Shown: piece after piece, positions 26,139-35,594 of the stretch | How positions within the stretch are numbered: position 1 is the stretch's first letter | Layout: each line of letters opens with the position of its first letter | Source: Anaerolineae bacterium | GTDB taxonomy: Bacteria > Chloroflexota > Anaerolineae > Aggregatilineales > Phototrophicaceae | Direction of reading: 5' to 3' | Assembly (NCBI GenBank): GCA_017303635.1 | Contig: JAFLCG010000021.1 | Span: 1 to 64,000 of the forward strand | Length of the DNA stretch: 64,000 nt | The notes under the pieces: generated by a model | The model's input: only the letters and a program-made list of their open reading frames with translations | Database searches by the model: none | What the model was told of the DNA's origin: nothing | Program-made: the position numbers and the translations under genes

Positions 26139-26200
26139 TCACTTAACCTCACTCCCAGCCCCTCGCCCAACCGAGAGGGGCAACAATGAAGGAGACTCTT

Positions 26201-28186
26201 GTGACCGACTTGCAAACGCTGGCTATCAATACTATTCGGACCCTTTCCATTGACGCGATCCAAAAAGCGGATAGCGGTCATCCCGGCCTGCCGATGGGTG
26301 CAGCCCCGATGGCCTATGCGCTGTGGATGAACCATCTGCGCTTCAACCCGCGCAACCCGCATTGGGCGAACCGGGATCGCTTCGTCCTCAGCGCCGGGCA
26401 TGGCTCGATGCTGATTTATTCGCTGCTGTACCTGACGGGTTACGACCTCTCGCTGGACGAGATCAAGAACTTCCGCCAGTGGGGCAGCAAAACGCCGGGT
26501 CACCCGGAAGTGCACGAAACCCCCGGCGTGGAAACCACCACCGGCCCACTCGGTCAGGGTGCTGCCAACTCGGTCGGGCTGGCACTGGCGGAGGCTTACC
26601 TGGCCTCGGTCTTCAACCGCCCCGGCTTCCCGATTGTCGATCATTACACCTATGCGCTGGTCGGCGATGGCGATCTGATGGAAGGTGTCTGCCAGGAAGC
26701 CGCCTCGATTGCCGGGACCTGGGGACTGGGCAAACTGATCTGGCTGTATGACGATAACCAGATCACGCTGGATGGCGAAACCGCCATGACCTTCACGGAG
26801 GACACCCCGGCCAAGTTCCGCGCCCTGGGCTGGCACACGATTTCGGTAGCTGACGGTAACGATGTCGATGAAATCCTGAAGGCGATTGTGGCTGCGAAGG
26901 CGGTCAAGGATCAGCCGACGCTGATCTCGATCCGCACCGTGATCGGCTACGGCAGCCCGAACAAACAGGGCACCAGCAAAGCACACGGGTCGCCGCTGGG
27001 CAAAGATGAAATCAAGCTGGTCAAGGAAGCCTTTGGCTGGCCGCAGGAAGATTTCTATGTGCCGGGCGAGGCACTGGAACACTTCCGCGAGTCGGTTGAG
27101 CGCGGCGCGGCCTGGGAAGCCCAGTGGGAAAGCCAGTTCCAGCAGTGGCGCAGCGCCTACCCGGATCTGGCGGCCCAGTGGGACAGCGCCTTCAGCGGAC
27201 AGCTCCCGGCCGGCTGGGACGCGGATATTCCGGTTTACGCAGCGGGCAAAAAAGCGGCGACCCGCAACGCCTCCGGCGAAATCCTGAACGCGATTGCCAA
27301 GCACATCCCGACGATGATCGGTGGCGACGCGGACCTAGCGGGCAGCACCAAGACGCTGCTCAAGGGTGGCGAGAATACCGGCAAGGGCAAACCGGCTGCG
27401 CGGAACGTGCGCTTTGGCGTGCGCGAGTTCGGCATGGGCGCGATTGTCAACGGGCTGGCGCTGCACGGCGGTATCATCAAGCCGTACTCGGCCACCTTCC
27501 TGACCTTTAGCGATTACATGCGGAATGCCATCCGGATGGGCGCACTGATGAACATCCCGGCGGTGTACGTCTTCACCCATGACAGCATCGGTTTGGGCGA
27601 AGACGGCCCGACCCACCAGCCGATTGAGCACGCGACCGTACTGAGCGCGATCCCGAACCTGACGGTCTTCCGTCCGGCGGACGCCAACGAAAGCGCGGCG
27701 GCCTGGGCGACGGCCATGACCCTGAAAGGCCCGGCCTGCCTGATCTTCACGCGGCAGGATTTGCCGGTGCTGACGGGTGACCACGTCCGGCCCGGGGTGG
27801 CGCGGGGCGGTTACGTGCTGGCGGAGAGCGGCGGCAAGCCCCAGGTGATCCTCATCAGCCGGGGCAGCGAAGTGCATCTGGCGATGGAAGCCTTCGAGCA
27901 GCTCAAGGCGGAAGGCGTGGCGGTGCGCGTCGTCTCGATCCCATCGTGGAACCTGTTCGATCAACAGGACACGGCTTACAAGGCAGAGGTGCTGCCGCCG
28001 GATGTGACCCGACGGGTGAGCATCGAGGCCGGGATTACGATGGGCTGGGATCGGTACGTCGGTTCCCAGGGTGTGACCATCGGCATTGACCGCTACGGGG
28101 CCAGCGCCCCCTTCGAGCGCATCTACGCGGAACTGGGGATCACCTCAGCCGCGGTGGTCGCGGCGGCGAAGCAACTGCTGGGATAG
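26201..28186 (+). CDS. tkt: Transketolase
   Basis: 661 residues, full length. It transfers two-carbon ketol units in the pentose phosphate pathway or Calvin cycle. The thiamine diphosphate motif GDGDLMEGVCQEAASIAG is near 150; substrate-binding features include SGHPGLPMGAAPMAY, SAGHGSMLIYSLL, FVLSAGHGS and GEDGPTHQPIEH. AAGGAG six bases before the GTG at 26201 supports that start; an ATG at 26186 contains the ribosome binding site and is unlikely. Confidence 0.96.
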   Translation: MTDLQTLAINTIRTLSIDAIQKADSGHPGLPMGAAPMAYALWMNHLRFNPRNPHWANRDRFVLSAGHGSMLIYSLLYLTGYDLSLDEIKNFRQWGSKTPGHPEVHETPGVETTTGPLGQGAANSVGLALAEAYLASVFNRPGFPIVDHYTYALVGDGDLMEGVCQEAASIAGTWGLGKLIWLYDDNQITLDGETAMTFTEDTPAKFRALGWHTISVADGNDVDEILKAIVAAKAVKDQPTLISIRTVIGYGSPNKQGTSKAHGSPLGKDEIKLVKEAFGWPQEDFYVPGEALEHFRESVERGAAWEAQWESQFQQWRSAYPDLAAQWDSAFSGQLPAGWDADIPVYAAGKKAATRNASGEILNAIAKHIPTMIGGDADLAGSTKTLLKGGENTGKGKPAARNVRFGVREFGMGAIVNGLALHGGIIKPYSATFLTFSDYMRNAIRMGALMNIPAVYVFTHDSIGLGEDGPTHQPIEHATVLSAIPNLTVFRPADANESAAAWATAMTLKGPACLIFTRQDLPVLTGDHVRPGVARGGYVLAESGGKPQVILISRGSEVHLAMEAFEQLKAEGVAVRVVSIPSWNLFDQQDTAYKAEVLPPDVTRRVSIEAGITMGWDRYVGSQGVTIGIDRYGASAPFERIYAELGITSAAVVAAAKQLLG

Positions 28187-28310
28187 CGCCTCTTACAACC
28201 GGGGAATGCCATTCGGTTCCGGGTGGCATCCCCGCCCTCCTGACAACGAATTGAGTCTACGGCGACGTGCCCTGCGGGCACACATTTGAATCTTCCATTT
28301 CGGGGCTTTT

Positions 28311-28342
<32 letters not shown>

Positions 28343-28431
28343 CAATGGCTTCGGTCAGGCTTTGGTCGGCGTGATCTGGGCCTGCCTCCTCGCTTCAGAG
28401 ATGATGGTAGCACAGATGGCGACCTCAGAAC

Positions 28432-28445
28432 GGAACATATGTTCC
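28432..28445. repeat. Palindrome GGAACATATGTTCC, copy 1
   Basis: A perfect 14-base palindrome followed by GATTTTG and a GCCG segment. Related copies lie at 54617-54630 and 58095-58108. Confidence 0.8.
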
Positions 28446-28608
28446 GATTTTGTGCCGGTTTTTGTGGGAGCCTACCCCCGGACGTTTTCAGGAGTGCCGC
28501 ACTGCCGCCTCACCCCCCTGCCCCCTCTCCCGTGTGACGCTTCCTCATAGAAGGCTACCGTGATGGTGGGAGTCGCGTCACTGGATGCCGAAGGCAGGGG
28601 AATCGGAC

Positions 28609-28632
28609 GGGCGCACAGCCGTGCGCCCCTAC
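28609..28632 (+). repeat. Hairpin repeat ending in CCCCTAC
   Basis: Stem GGGCGCAC/GTGCGCCC with loop AGCC, followed by CTAC; same family as 19316, 50913 and 54874. Confidence 0.75.
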
Positions 28633-28788
28633 ATTAGCCGTTCCACGTGTTACTGTAAATCGGTCATGTGCCGCCATACCCTAAAGGGTACGGCTCCGGT
28701 GAAGAAAAGCCCACTGAAGGGGCTGGCTCGATTGCGCAAAGCAATCCTGTGCGCTGCTATTTCGTCACAAGTCACTGGCAGCGGTAGC

Positions 28789-28938
28789 CTATTCATCCTC
28801 ACCAAAGTAGTCTAAATCCATCTTCTTGACTGTATAGGTCGCGACTTCAGTTGCCCCAATGTTGTAGTCCATCATGTACTGGGCTAGCTGAATCCCGTCA
28901 ATCAGGATGATGCGCTTCTCAATGTCAATGCCACCACG
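28789..28938 (-). pseudogene. Remnant of Mrr restriction endonuclease (C-terminus)
   Basis: On the minus strand about 50 codons match the end of Mrr-type enzymes: GIDIEKRIILIDGIQLAQYM, then MDYNIGATEVATY, VKKMDLDYFGEDE and a stop. Mrr enzymes cut modified DNA. Upstream of this segment the frame dissolves: FIASES, like the catalytic-domain end, can be read only in another frame, and there is no N-terminal domain. It is a dead fragment of a restriction system, not an active gene. Confidence 0.72.
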
Positions 28939-29030
28939 CTCTCGGACGCGATAAATCGCGTCCCGACAGTACGGCCTACTGTAGAGGATCAGGCAGATGC
29001 ACGGATGAAATGACTATGGCACCGCCCTGC

Positions 29031-29459
29031 TCAGAACTTGCGCGTCATCACTTTGATCTCGGTGCGGGGGCGGAAGCGCAGCGCCGACCAGGTGGCATCG
29101 AGGCTGATCTGGGTGACAGGGTGCCAGTCGGCAGCGGTCAGGGGTTCCCAGCCGTGGTCGCGGCTGATATCCGTCTGGATCGTGCCGCTCTTTTTGGGAT
29201 AGCAGAGCCACAAAACTCCACCCGGTGCCAGGGACTCCAGCGCCGGGCGGAAGCGGGCCTGTACGTCGGCGGCTGAGGTGAAAAAGACCTGAACGACATC
29301 CTGCCCGGCGGCAGGGGCTTCCTGCACGATGGCATCCGCCGGGAGCGGGTCGAGCCGGGCGCGATAACCCGCCGGGGCATGCAGCAAGGCCACTTTCATC
29401 CCCGGTTTGATGAGCAACTTCTGAGCCAATGATTTCTCGGACGGAACCGGCTTGGGCAT
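29031..29459 (-). CDS. DUF3052-like small protein
   Basis: 142 residues, alpha/beta and soluble. The sequence (LAQKLLIKPGMKVALLHAPA, then VVQVFFTSAADV and LAPGGVLWLCYPKKS) resembles DUF3052, a family with a degenerate methyltransferase-like fold and no known activity. GAGGAG precedes the ATG at 29459. Divergent from gatA. Confidence 0.75.
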   Translation of the reverse strand: MPKPVPSEKSLAQKLLIKPGMKVALLHAPAGYRARLDPLPADAIVQEAPAAGQDVVQVFFTSAADVQARFRPALESLAPGGVLWLCYPKKSGTIQTDISRDHGWEPLTAADWHPVTQISLDATWSALRFRPRTEIKVMTRKF

Positions 29460-29561
29460 GATAGATCTCCTCGGTATCAGCGCTCTCCATCCTGATTATA
29501 GAGAATGCACGGAGAGCGGTCTTGTATCGAGTGGACATGTGCCGCCACTCGCACGGCGCTA

Positions 29562-29570
29562 TGTTATAAT
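29562..29570 (+). promoter_or_regulatory. Extended -10 promoter of gatA
   Basis: TGT followed by a perfect TATAAT (29565-29570), 44 bases before the gatA start; no consensus -35. Confidence 0.6.
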
Positions 29571-29614
29571 CCCGCCCATTGGATTCATCGCCCTACGCTG
29601 GATGCATATCACCC

Positions 29615-31078
29615 ATGACCGCACTCACTGAATTGACGCTTTCGCAGGCGCTGGCTGGACTGCGCGCCAAAACCTTTTCCGCGGTGGAACTCACCCGCGC
29701 CTATCTGGATCAGATCGAACGCCTGAACCCAACCATCCAGGCTTATCTGGCGGTCACGGGCGAGCAGGCCACGGCTGCTGCTGCGGCGGCTGATCAGGCC
29801 CGCGCCCAGGGCGAAGACCAGCCGCTGCTGGGTCTGCCGCTGGCAATCAAGGATGTCATCTCGACCAAGGGGGTGGAAACCACCGCCGGCTCGAAGATCA
29901 TTCAGGGGTACAAGCCGATTTTTGATGCCACGGTCGTGGGTCGGCTGTATGCGGCAGGCATGGTGCTGCTGGGTAAGCTCAACTGCGATGAATTTGCGAT
30001 GGGCAGCTCAACCGAGAACAGCGCCTACGCCCTCACCCGGAACCCGTGGGATACCGAACGAGTCCCCGGCGGGAGCAGCGGTGGCAGCGCCGCTGCCGTC
30101 AGCGCGGGCATGGCGGCGGGCACCCTGGGCACCGATACCGGCGGCAGCATCCGTCAGCCGGGGTCGCTGTGTAATGTGACCGCCCTCAAACCGAGCTATG
30201 GACGCTGCTCGCGCTATGGTCTGATCGCGTTCGGCTCGTCACTGGACTGCCCCGGCCCGCTGGCACGCACGGTTGAAGATGTGGCGCGGTTGCTCCAGGT
30301 CATGGCCGGTCATGATCCGCTGGATGCGACCACCATGCCGGTGGCTGTGCCGGATTATTTGCAGGCACTCCAGGGCGATGTGAAGGGACTGCGGATCGGC
30401 ATCCCGAAAGAGTATTTCATCGACGGGATGCAGCCGGAGGTCGTACAGGCCGTCCGCGCCGCAATTCAGCAGCTAGAGCAGATGGGCGCGACCGTCCGCG
30501 AAATCAGTCTGCCGCACACCGAATACAGCCTGCCCGTTTATTACATCATCGCCCCGGCGGAGGCCAGCGCCAACCTGGCCCGCTTCGACGGCATCCGCTT
30601 CGGCCCGAAGGTCGATACGGGCGATATGCGTTCGACCTATAACGCCACCCGTGGACAGGGCTTCGGCCCGGAGGTCAAGCGGCGCATCATGCTGGGGACG
30701 TATGCCCTCAGCGCCGGGTACTACGATGCTTACTATGGCAAAGCCCAGGCCGTCCGCACCCTCATCAAGCAGGACTTCGACACGGCCTTCGCCAATGTCG
30801 ATGTGATCTGCACGCCGACCGCCCCCTCGACCGCCTTCAAATTTGGCGAAAACACGGGCGATCCGATCAAGATGTATCTGGAAGATGTGTTCACGCTGCC
30901 GGCGTCGCTGGCGGGCATCTGCGGGTTGAACGTGCCGGTAGGCTTTGACGGTCAGGGGCTGCCGATTGGGATGCAGATTCTGGGCAAAGCCTTCGCAGAG
31001 GACACCATCCTGCGCGTCGGGCATCAGTATCAGCAGGCGACCGACTGGCACACCCGCCGTCCGGCACTGGTGGGGTAG
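29615..31078 (+). CDS. gatA: Asp-tRNA(Asn)/Glu-tRNA(Gln) amidotransferase subunit A
   Basis: 487 residues, the normal length. GatA releases ammonia from glutamine for conversion of misacylated Glu-tRNA(Gln) or Asp-tRNA(Asn). The amidase catalytic triad is visible: Lys in LAIKDVI, cis-Ser in DTGGSIRQPG and nucleophile Ser in the GGSSGGSAAAV stretch. gatB and gatC are not adjacent, common in this phylum. The start at 29615 gives a standard N-terminus; a TTG at 29579 overlaps the promoter. It ends one base before the convergent gene. Confidence 0.95.
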   Translation: MTALTELTLSQALAGLRAKTFSAVELTRAYLDQIERLNPTIQAYLAVTGEQATAAAAAADQARAQGEDQPLLGLPLAIKDVISTKGVETTAGSKIIQGYKPIFDATVVGRLYAAGMVLLGKLNCDEFAMGSSTENSAYALTRNPWDTERVPGGSSGGSAAAVSAGMAAGTLGTDTGGSIRQPGSLCNVTALKPSYGRCSRYGLIAFGSSLDCPGPLARTVEDVARLLQVMAGHDPLDATTMPVAVPDYLQALQGDVKGLRIGIPKEYFIDGMQPEVVQAVRAAIQQLEQMGATVREISLPHTEYSLPVYYIIAPAEASANLARFDGIRFGPKVDTGDMRSTYNATRGQGFGPEVKRRIMLGTYALSAGYYDAYYGKAQAVRTLIKQDFDTAFANVDVICTPTAPSTAFKFGENTGDPIKMYLEDVFTLPASLAGICGLNVPVGFDGQGLPIGMQILGKAFAEDTILRVGHQYQQATDWHTRRPALVG

Positions 31079-31079
31079 C

Positions 31080-31763
31080 TCACTCCACCCGCACCAGCAC
31101 CGACTCCAGCGGCTTCTTGGTGATGACCGGGACGGTCGCATCCGGCGCGGGATAGCCGACCGGGATTAACACGTAGGGGCGCTCGTTGGACGGGCGCTTC
31201 AGAATCTCGGTCAGGAAGGCCATGGGACTGGGCGTGTGCGTGAGAGTCGCTAACCCCGCCAGATGCAGGCTGCACAGCAACATCCCCACGGCAATGCCCA
31301 CCGATTCCTCGCTGTAGTAGTGTTTGATTTTCTTCTCGGTGCCGTCCGCATCACGCTCCAGGCCATAGGCCTGGCGGAAGACCACAATCAGGTAGGGTGC
31401 ATCTTCCAGATGGGGCTTATGCCAGTCGGTGCCGAGGTGTGCCAGCGCGTCCAGCCACTCCGCGCTCATGCGGTGTTCGTAGCTTTCGCGTTCTTCGGCT
31501 TCGGCAGCCTGGCGGATCTGCCGTTTGACATCCGGGCTGCTGACCACCACAAACGTCCACGGCTGTTGATTGGCCCCAGAGGGTGCGGTGGCTGCGGTCG
31601 CCACGGCATTTTCGATCAACACATAGGGCACCGGCTCCGGCGAGAACATGCGCACGGTGCGCCGCGTGCTCATCTGCTGGCGAAACTGTTGGGATCGAGT
31701 CTGTTGTTCTTCCGGCGACACTCGCTGGAAATCCAACGGCATATACTGCGCCCGGCTGCTCAT
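31080..31763 (-). CDS. Nitroreductase-family flavoprotein, iodotyrosine-deiodinase-like
   Basis: 227 residues. The FMN-binding pattern matches the IYD subgroup: STRRTVRMFSPEPVP, APSGANQQPWTFVVVS, an active-site lid segment from about 85 to 115 (YEHRMSAEWLDALAHLGTDW), then YYSEESVGIAVGMLL and LTHTPSPM. Enzymes of this subgroup reductively dehalogenate halotyrosines or related phenols; activity here is inferred. The gene starts three bases after the M42 peptidase stop, so the two are co-expressed. Confidence 0.88.
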   Translation of the reverse strand: MSSRAQYMPLDFQRVSPEEQQTRSQQFRQQMSTRRTVRMFSPEPVPYVLIENAVATAATAPSGANQQPWTFVVVSSPDVKRQIRQAAEAEERESYEHRMSAEWLDALAHLGTDWHKPHLEDAPYLIVVFRQAYGLERDADGTEKKIKHYYSEESVGIAVGMLLCSLHLAGLATLTHTPSPMAFLTEILKRPSNERPYVLIPVGYPAPDATVPVITKKPLESVLVRVE

Positions 31764-31766
31764 GGT

Positions 31767-32852
31767 TTAGAGGCCTTTGTCTTCCCGCTTCAACCCATCC
31801 CACTGGATCGTCGCCAGGAACTCGGCATCCAAGCCGGCGATGAACTGCGCCATCAGCCGCCCGGCCCGCTCAATATCGCGCAGGTCGCAGGTTTCGACCG
31901 GCGAGTGCATGTTGCGGATCGGCACTTCCAAGAGCGCCGTTGGGATGCCCTCCCGCGCCACCTGGATCGACCAGGCATCGGTGCCGCTGGCCCCGGGGAT
32001 GATATCATCCTGCAACTTGATCTCGTACCGTTTGGCGGTGTCCTTGATGCGCTCGACCAGCTTGGGATGGAAGTTCGGTCCAATGCCGATCCCCGGCCCG
32101 CCGCCCATCTCACAGGTGCCGTCGGAGTCGACTCCGGGCTGCGGCGCGAAGGTCACATCCAGCGCGATGGCGATATCCGGCGCAACCGCATAAGCGGTGG
32201 TCGCTGCGCCATACAGCCCCATCTCTTCCTGGGCGGTGGCTGCGGCGTATACATCCCATTGATGATGCAGACCTTGCAGGTTATGGAGGCAGGCCGTCAC
32301 CGCCGCCAGACAGGCGCGGTCATCGAAGGCTTTCCCGGCTACTTTCTTACCCATCAGGTCGATCAGCGGGGCCGAAGGCGTGACCAGGTCGCCAATCTGG
32401 ACCAGTTCTGCAACTTCTGCTGCTGGTAGACCCACATCAATCACCAGATCATTCCAGTCCGGGTACTGCTTGCGCCCATTGGCGGCGGAAAGATGCGGCG
32501 GGGTGGTGGCGACGATACCGGGCAGCGCCTGCCGCCCATGCACGATAACCGGCTGTGCCAGCATGATGCGGTTATCGACTCCGCTCAGGTCAGTGACGGT
32601 GATGAAGCCATCTTTCACATCGGTCACCAACATGCCGATCTCATCCATGTGCGCCGCCAACAGAATCTTGCGGGCGGGCTTGAGGGGTTTGGTGGCCTTC
32701 TTGATGCCGATCAGGCTGCCCAGACCATCCTGCTGGAAACTGTCCACCAACGGGGTCCAGGCTTCCCGAATGACTGGATGGATGAGCGTTTCATGGCCGG
32801 AAGGAGCGTGGGTCTCGGTCAATGCGCGCAGGTGATCTTTGAGTTCAAACAT
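31767..32852 (-). CDS. M42-family aminopeptidase
   Basis: 361 residues. Metal-binding and catalytic motifs of M42 (tetrahedral TET-type aminopeptidases): AAHMDEIGMLVTD, AFDDRACLAAV, the catalytic Glu pair in AQEEMGLYGA, ALDVT, and IRNMHSPVE. Cytosolic; trims peptides and is sometimes annotated as endoglucanase M. First gene of a two-gene unit with the IYD-like flavoprotein. No clear promoter recognised upstream. Confidence 0.92.
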   Translation of the reverse strand: MFELKDHLRALTETHAPSGHETLIHPVIREAWTPLVDSFQQDGLGSLIGIKKATKPLKPARKILLAAHMDEIGMLVTDVKDGFITVTDLSGVDNRIMLAQPVIVHGRQALPGIVATTPPHLSAANGRKQYPDWNDLVIDVGLPAAEVAELVQIGDLVTPSAPLIDLMGKKVAGKAFDDRACLAAVTACLHNLQGLHHQWDVYAAATAQEEMGLYGAATTAYAVAPDIAIALDVTFAPQPGVDSDGTCEMGGGPGIGIGPNFHPKLVERIKDTAKRYEIKLQDDIIPGASGTDAWSIQVAREGIPTALLEVPIRNMHSPVETCDLRDIERAGRLMAQFIAGLDAEFLATIQWDGLKREDKGL

Positions 32853-33260
32853 GGCAACTCATCTACAGTAGATAGTCAAGACAAGAGCTTAAATTGTAAT
32901 CCATCGGCGTGTGTGTGGCGAATAAAACTGAAGATTGGGATGGCACGTCTATCAGACGCCCATCATGGCGTCCCTATATGGGATTTTCGCAACGATGAAG
33001 TATGGCTCATCTGCCCCGGAGCCTAACCCTTGCAGCCAGGGCTACTTGACACATCAGAACATTAGTGCTAGTGTTGCAACGGTGAATAGTATGTATATGA
33101 CTTGCGCAAACTTGGGATCGCATTGCGACATATGAGCACAGACCACCTGCCTAAATTACGGATGGTCCACAATTACCCAATCGAGCGTTTTGCGTAAATT
33201 TTAATGGACTGTTCTAAAAGTATTACAAGGCACCGCAGACTGGATAACCCATAACAAACT
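32853..33260. other. Intergenic region
   Basis: 408 bases without a gene, AT-richer than average. It holds a GACGCC/GGCGTC hairpin (32955-32972) followed by a CCCTATATGGG palindrome, and TTGACA (33046-33051) spaced 17 bases from a weak TAGTGT that could be a promoter for the gene at 33261. Confidence 0.5.
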
Positions 33261-33686
33261 ATGAATGTACAAGAACAAATCGAACAGTATATTGCCAGCC
33301 AACCTGAACCCAAATGCAGTGATCTGCAGGCGTTGCATGACCTCATTCTGAACATCATGTCCGCCTGTCAATTATGGTTCCTGGATGGCAAAAACGAAGA
33401 GAACAAAATCGTTTCCAATCCGAGTATCGGCTACGGCGTTCGGACCATCAAATATGCTGACGGAACGCAAAGAGCGTTCTATCAAATTGGCTTGAGCGCA
33501 AACAAAACCGGAATCTCGGTCTATATCCTAGGGATCAAGGACAAGCATTATTTGGCCCAGACCTATGGGGAAAAACTGGGTAAGGCAAGCGTGACCGGCT
33601 ACTGCATTAAGTTCAAAGCGCTGAAGCATATCAATATGGACACCCTCGAAGCAGCCATCCGAGATGGTGTGGCGCTCACCAGTTAA
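33261..33686 (+). CDS. DUF1801-domain protein
   Basis: 141 residues, soluble. The pattern matches DUF1801: N-terminal helices (ALHDLILNIMSACQLW), GYGVRTIKYADGT, FYQIGLSANKTGISVYILGI, and a C-terminal YCIKFKALKHINMDTLEAAI. Family members are small, compact and widespread, with no proven function. Codon use is more AT-rich than flanking genes, suggesting transfer. Confidence 0.85.
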   Translation: MNVQEQIEQYIASQPEPKCSDLQALHDLILNIMSACQLWFLDGKNEENKIVSNPSIGYGVRTIKYADGTQRAFYQIGLSANKTGISVYILGIKDKHYLAQTYGEKLGKASVTGYCIKFKALKHINMDTLEAAIRDGVALTS

Positions 33687-33783
33687 AAGACACTACATCA
33701 CCAAGATGTGGGGTCGAGAGTAGAACACACCGCTTGGCTCTAATCCTGCGCACCCCATTCCAGATGTCCCCTGCTCAAGCCAA

Positions 33784-35445
33784 TTACACTCCACAGACCA
33801 CGCGGAAGCCGACCATCTCCGCTCGACCGCCGGGGGGTGCCCAGTAGCGATCAGCACTGCGGGCCGCCAGCAGATCCTGCTGGAATGAACCCCCACGCAA
33901 CACTTTGAAGTCGCCAGCCTGGAAAGAATTGCTCACGGCGGGGCCGGGTGGATTATCCCGCACACCGAGGGCGTAGTAGTCTTTATCGTGCCAATCGGCC
34001 ACCCATTCCCAGACGTTACCCGCCATATCCATCGCCCCAACCCAACTCGCCCCTTCCGGTTTTTCCCCGCCGGGGGCCGCGCTGGTCAAACCGATGTCGT
34101 TGGTCTGAGCTTTGCCGATGGTGAAATCATTGCCCCAGGGGAAGATCGGCGCGGCCGGGCCACGAGCCGCATACTCCCACTCGGCTTCACTCGGCAAACG
34201 GCAGCCGCGCCAGCGCGCATAGGCGTCCGCCTCATACCAGGAGACATTCACAATGGGGATGTTCCAGTTTTCCGGCAGCGTGTAGGTGGACGGGCCGTTC
34301 GCCGCGTCCCAGGCCCAGCCCTCCGGCGTCCAGTTCGCCTGATTGCCATAACCGCCCACATCGATGAAGGCCTTCCAGTCGCGCACACTGACTTCCATCA
34401 GGTCAATCCAGTAGGGTGTCGTGATGCATACCTCATGCACCGGCTGTTCATCAGAATCGCCGCTGGTGCTGCCCATCATGAAGCACCCCGCCGGGACATA
34501 TACCTGCCGGACGCCGGTTGGGTCATAGCGTAAACTCCCCGGCCCGGGAGTCGGCGGCAGGGTGCGGGTCGGCGTGGCGCTGGGTAGTAGTGCCGTCGCG
34601 CTGGGTGTCATGGTCAACGTCGGAGGCGGGACAGTCGCTGTAGCAGTAAAGGTAGAAGTCAGTGTAGGGGTCAACGTTGCTGTAGACGTAGCGGTTGGTG
34701 GAACAGCCGTAGATGTCAAGGTCGCCGTCGGCGGGATTGGCGAGGGCGTAGTGGTCAGAGTCGCGCTGGGCGGCACCAGCGTAGCCGTCGGCGTGGCGCT
34801 GGCCGTAGCTGGTTGGTTGGTCAGGGTATGAGTTGCTGTTGCGCTTGCCTGGGCTGCTCCAGCTACGATCAGGACCGGTGTTGGCGTGGCTGGTGGTCGA
34901 TTACTGACATACAGGAAAGCGGCCACACCCCCCAGTACCGCGACGATCAATAGAAGAACCAAACCTACCCATAGGCCACGGAAGCGACTGCGCTGAAATA
35001 GCTGTTCGCTGATCATATCGCCGGGAATATCCAGCGCGGTCGGTTGGCCCGTTCCGGGCTTCACCACCTGGCGCAGCGCCTCGACTAAACCCGACGGCAG
35101 CCCTGCCTGTACACCATGAGTCATATCGGCATATTGCAGGTTGGCAAGACGCGACCAGGGTTTGCCATCCAACAGCACCGGGAAGATGGGCCGACGATTC
35201 TCCGGGGCTTCAGCCAGCAGCAGTTCACGCTCCACCCAGTCGGAGGTCTGCGAGCGGGGGGACATGATGACGATGACCGCGTCCGCGGTGATGATGTTCT
35301 GTTCAATGGTCGGCCACCAGCGGGCGCTGGGCGTCAGCCGGGTTTCATCCATCCAGACCGCCAGCCCCTGCTGTTGAAGTAATCCACGCAGGTGCCGGGC
35401 AAACGAGATGTCCTGTTTGCTATAGCTGATGAAAATATGGCTCAT
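33784..35445 (-). CDS. TIR - transmembrane - FGE-sulfatase-domain protein
   Basis: 553 residues in three parts. The TIR domain (1-130) opens SHIFISYSKQDISFARHLRG and has a candidate catalytic Glu in SDWVERELLLAE, as in NAD-cleaving TIRs. One membrane helix (about 165-190, GLWVGLVLLLIVAVLGGVAA) is followed by a Thr/Pro/Ala-rich linker of about 130 residues. The C-terminal domain (about 310-553) is of formylglycine-generating-enzyme/SUMF1 type: FMMGSTSGDSDEQPVHEV, RLPSEAEWEYAARG, MAGNVWEWVADW, LRGGSF. This predicts an outward ligand-binding domain and a cytoplasmic TIR. Divergent from the kinase-receiver fusion at 35595. Confidence 0.9.
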   Translation of the reverse strand: MSHIFISYSKQDISFARHLRGLLQQQGLAVWMDETRLTPSARWWPTIEQNIITADAVIVIMSPRSQTSDWVERELLLAEAPENRRPIFPVLLDGKPWSRLANLQYADMTHGVQAGLPSGLVEALRQVVKPGTGQPTALDIPGDMISEQLFQRSRFRGLWVGLVLLLIVAVLGGVAAFLYVSNRPPATPTPVLIVAGAAQASATATHTLTNQPATASATPTATLVPPSATLTTTPSPIPPTATLTSTAVPPTATSTATLTPTLTSTFTATATVPPPTLTMTPSATALLPSATPTRTLPPTPGPGSLRYDPTGVRQVYVPAGCFMMGSTSGDSDEQPVHEVCITTPYWIDLMEVSVRDWKAFIDVGGYGNQANWTPEGWAWDAANGPSTYTLPENWNIPIVNVSWYEADAYARWRGCRLPSEAEWEYAARGPAAPIFPWGNDFTIGKAQTNDIGLTSAAPGGEKPEGASWVGAMDMAGNVWEWVADWHDKDYYALGVRDNPPGPAVSNSFQAGDFKVLRGGSFQQDLLAARSADRYWAPPGGRAEMVGFRVVCGV

Positions 35446-35594
35446 GCTCGGTTTTCCAGGTTGTGCTTGCCCCCAATACCTTAATGCGATTGGCAACGAA
35501 ATGCCAGCATCGACCTTCGAGGTGTCGCTTTCGATCTCCTGTGTTAGACTTTCGTTAGATTGCCTTCAACAACACCAAGTAGCGGGACACAGTA

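Noticed and set aside
28789..29000. Active Mrr restriction system
   Set aside because: Only the C-terminal tail is readable; the upstream frame is broken and no methylase is nearby.
33784..34000. Possible diversity-generating retroelement target at the FGE-domain C-terminus
   Set aside because: The fold is right for a DGR variable protein, but no reverse transcriptase or template repeat is in the window and the final codons are not enriched in AAY.
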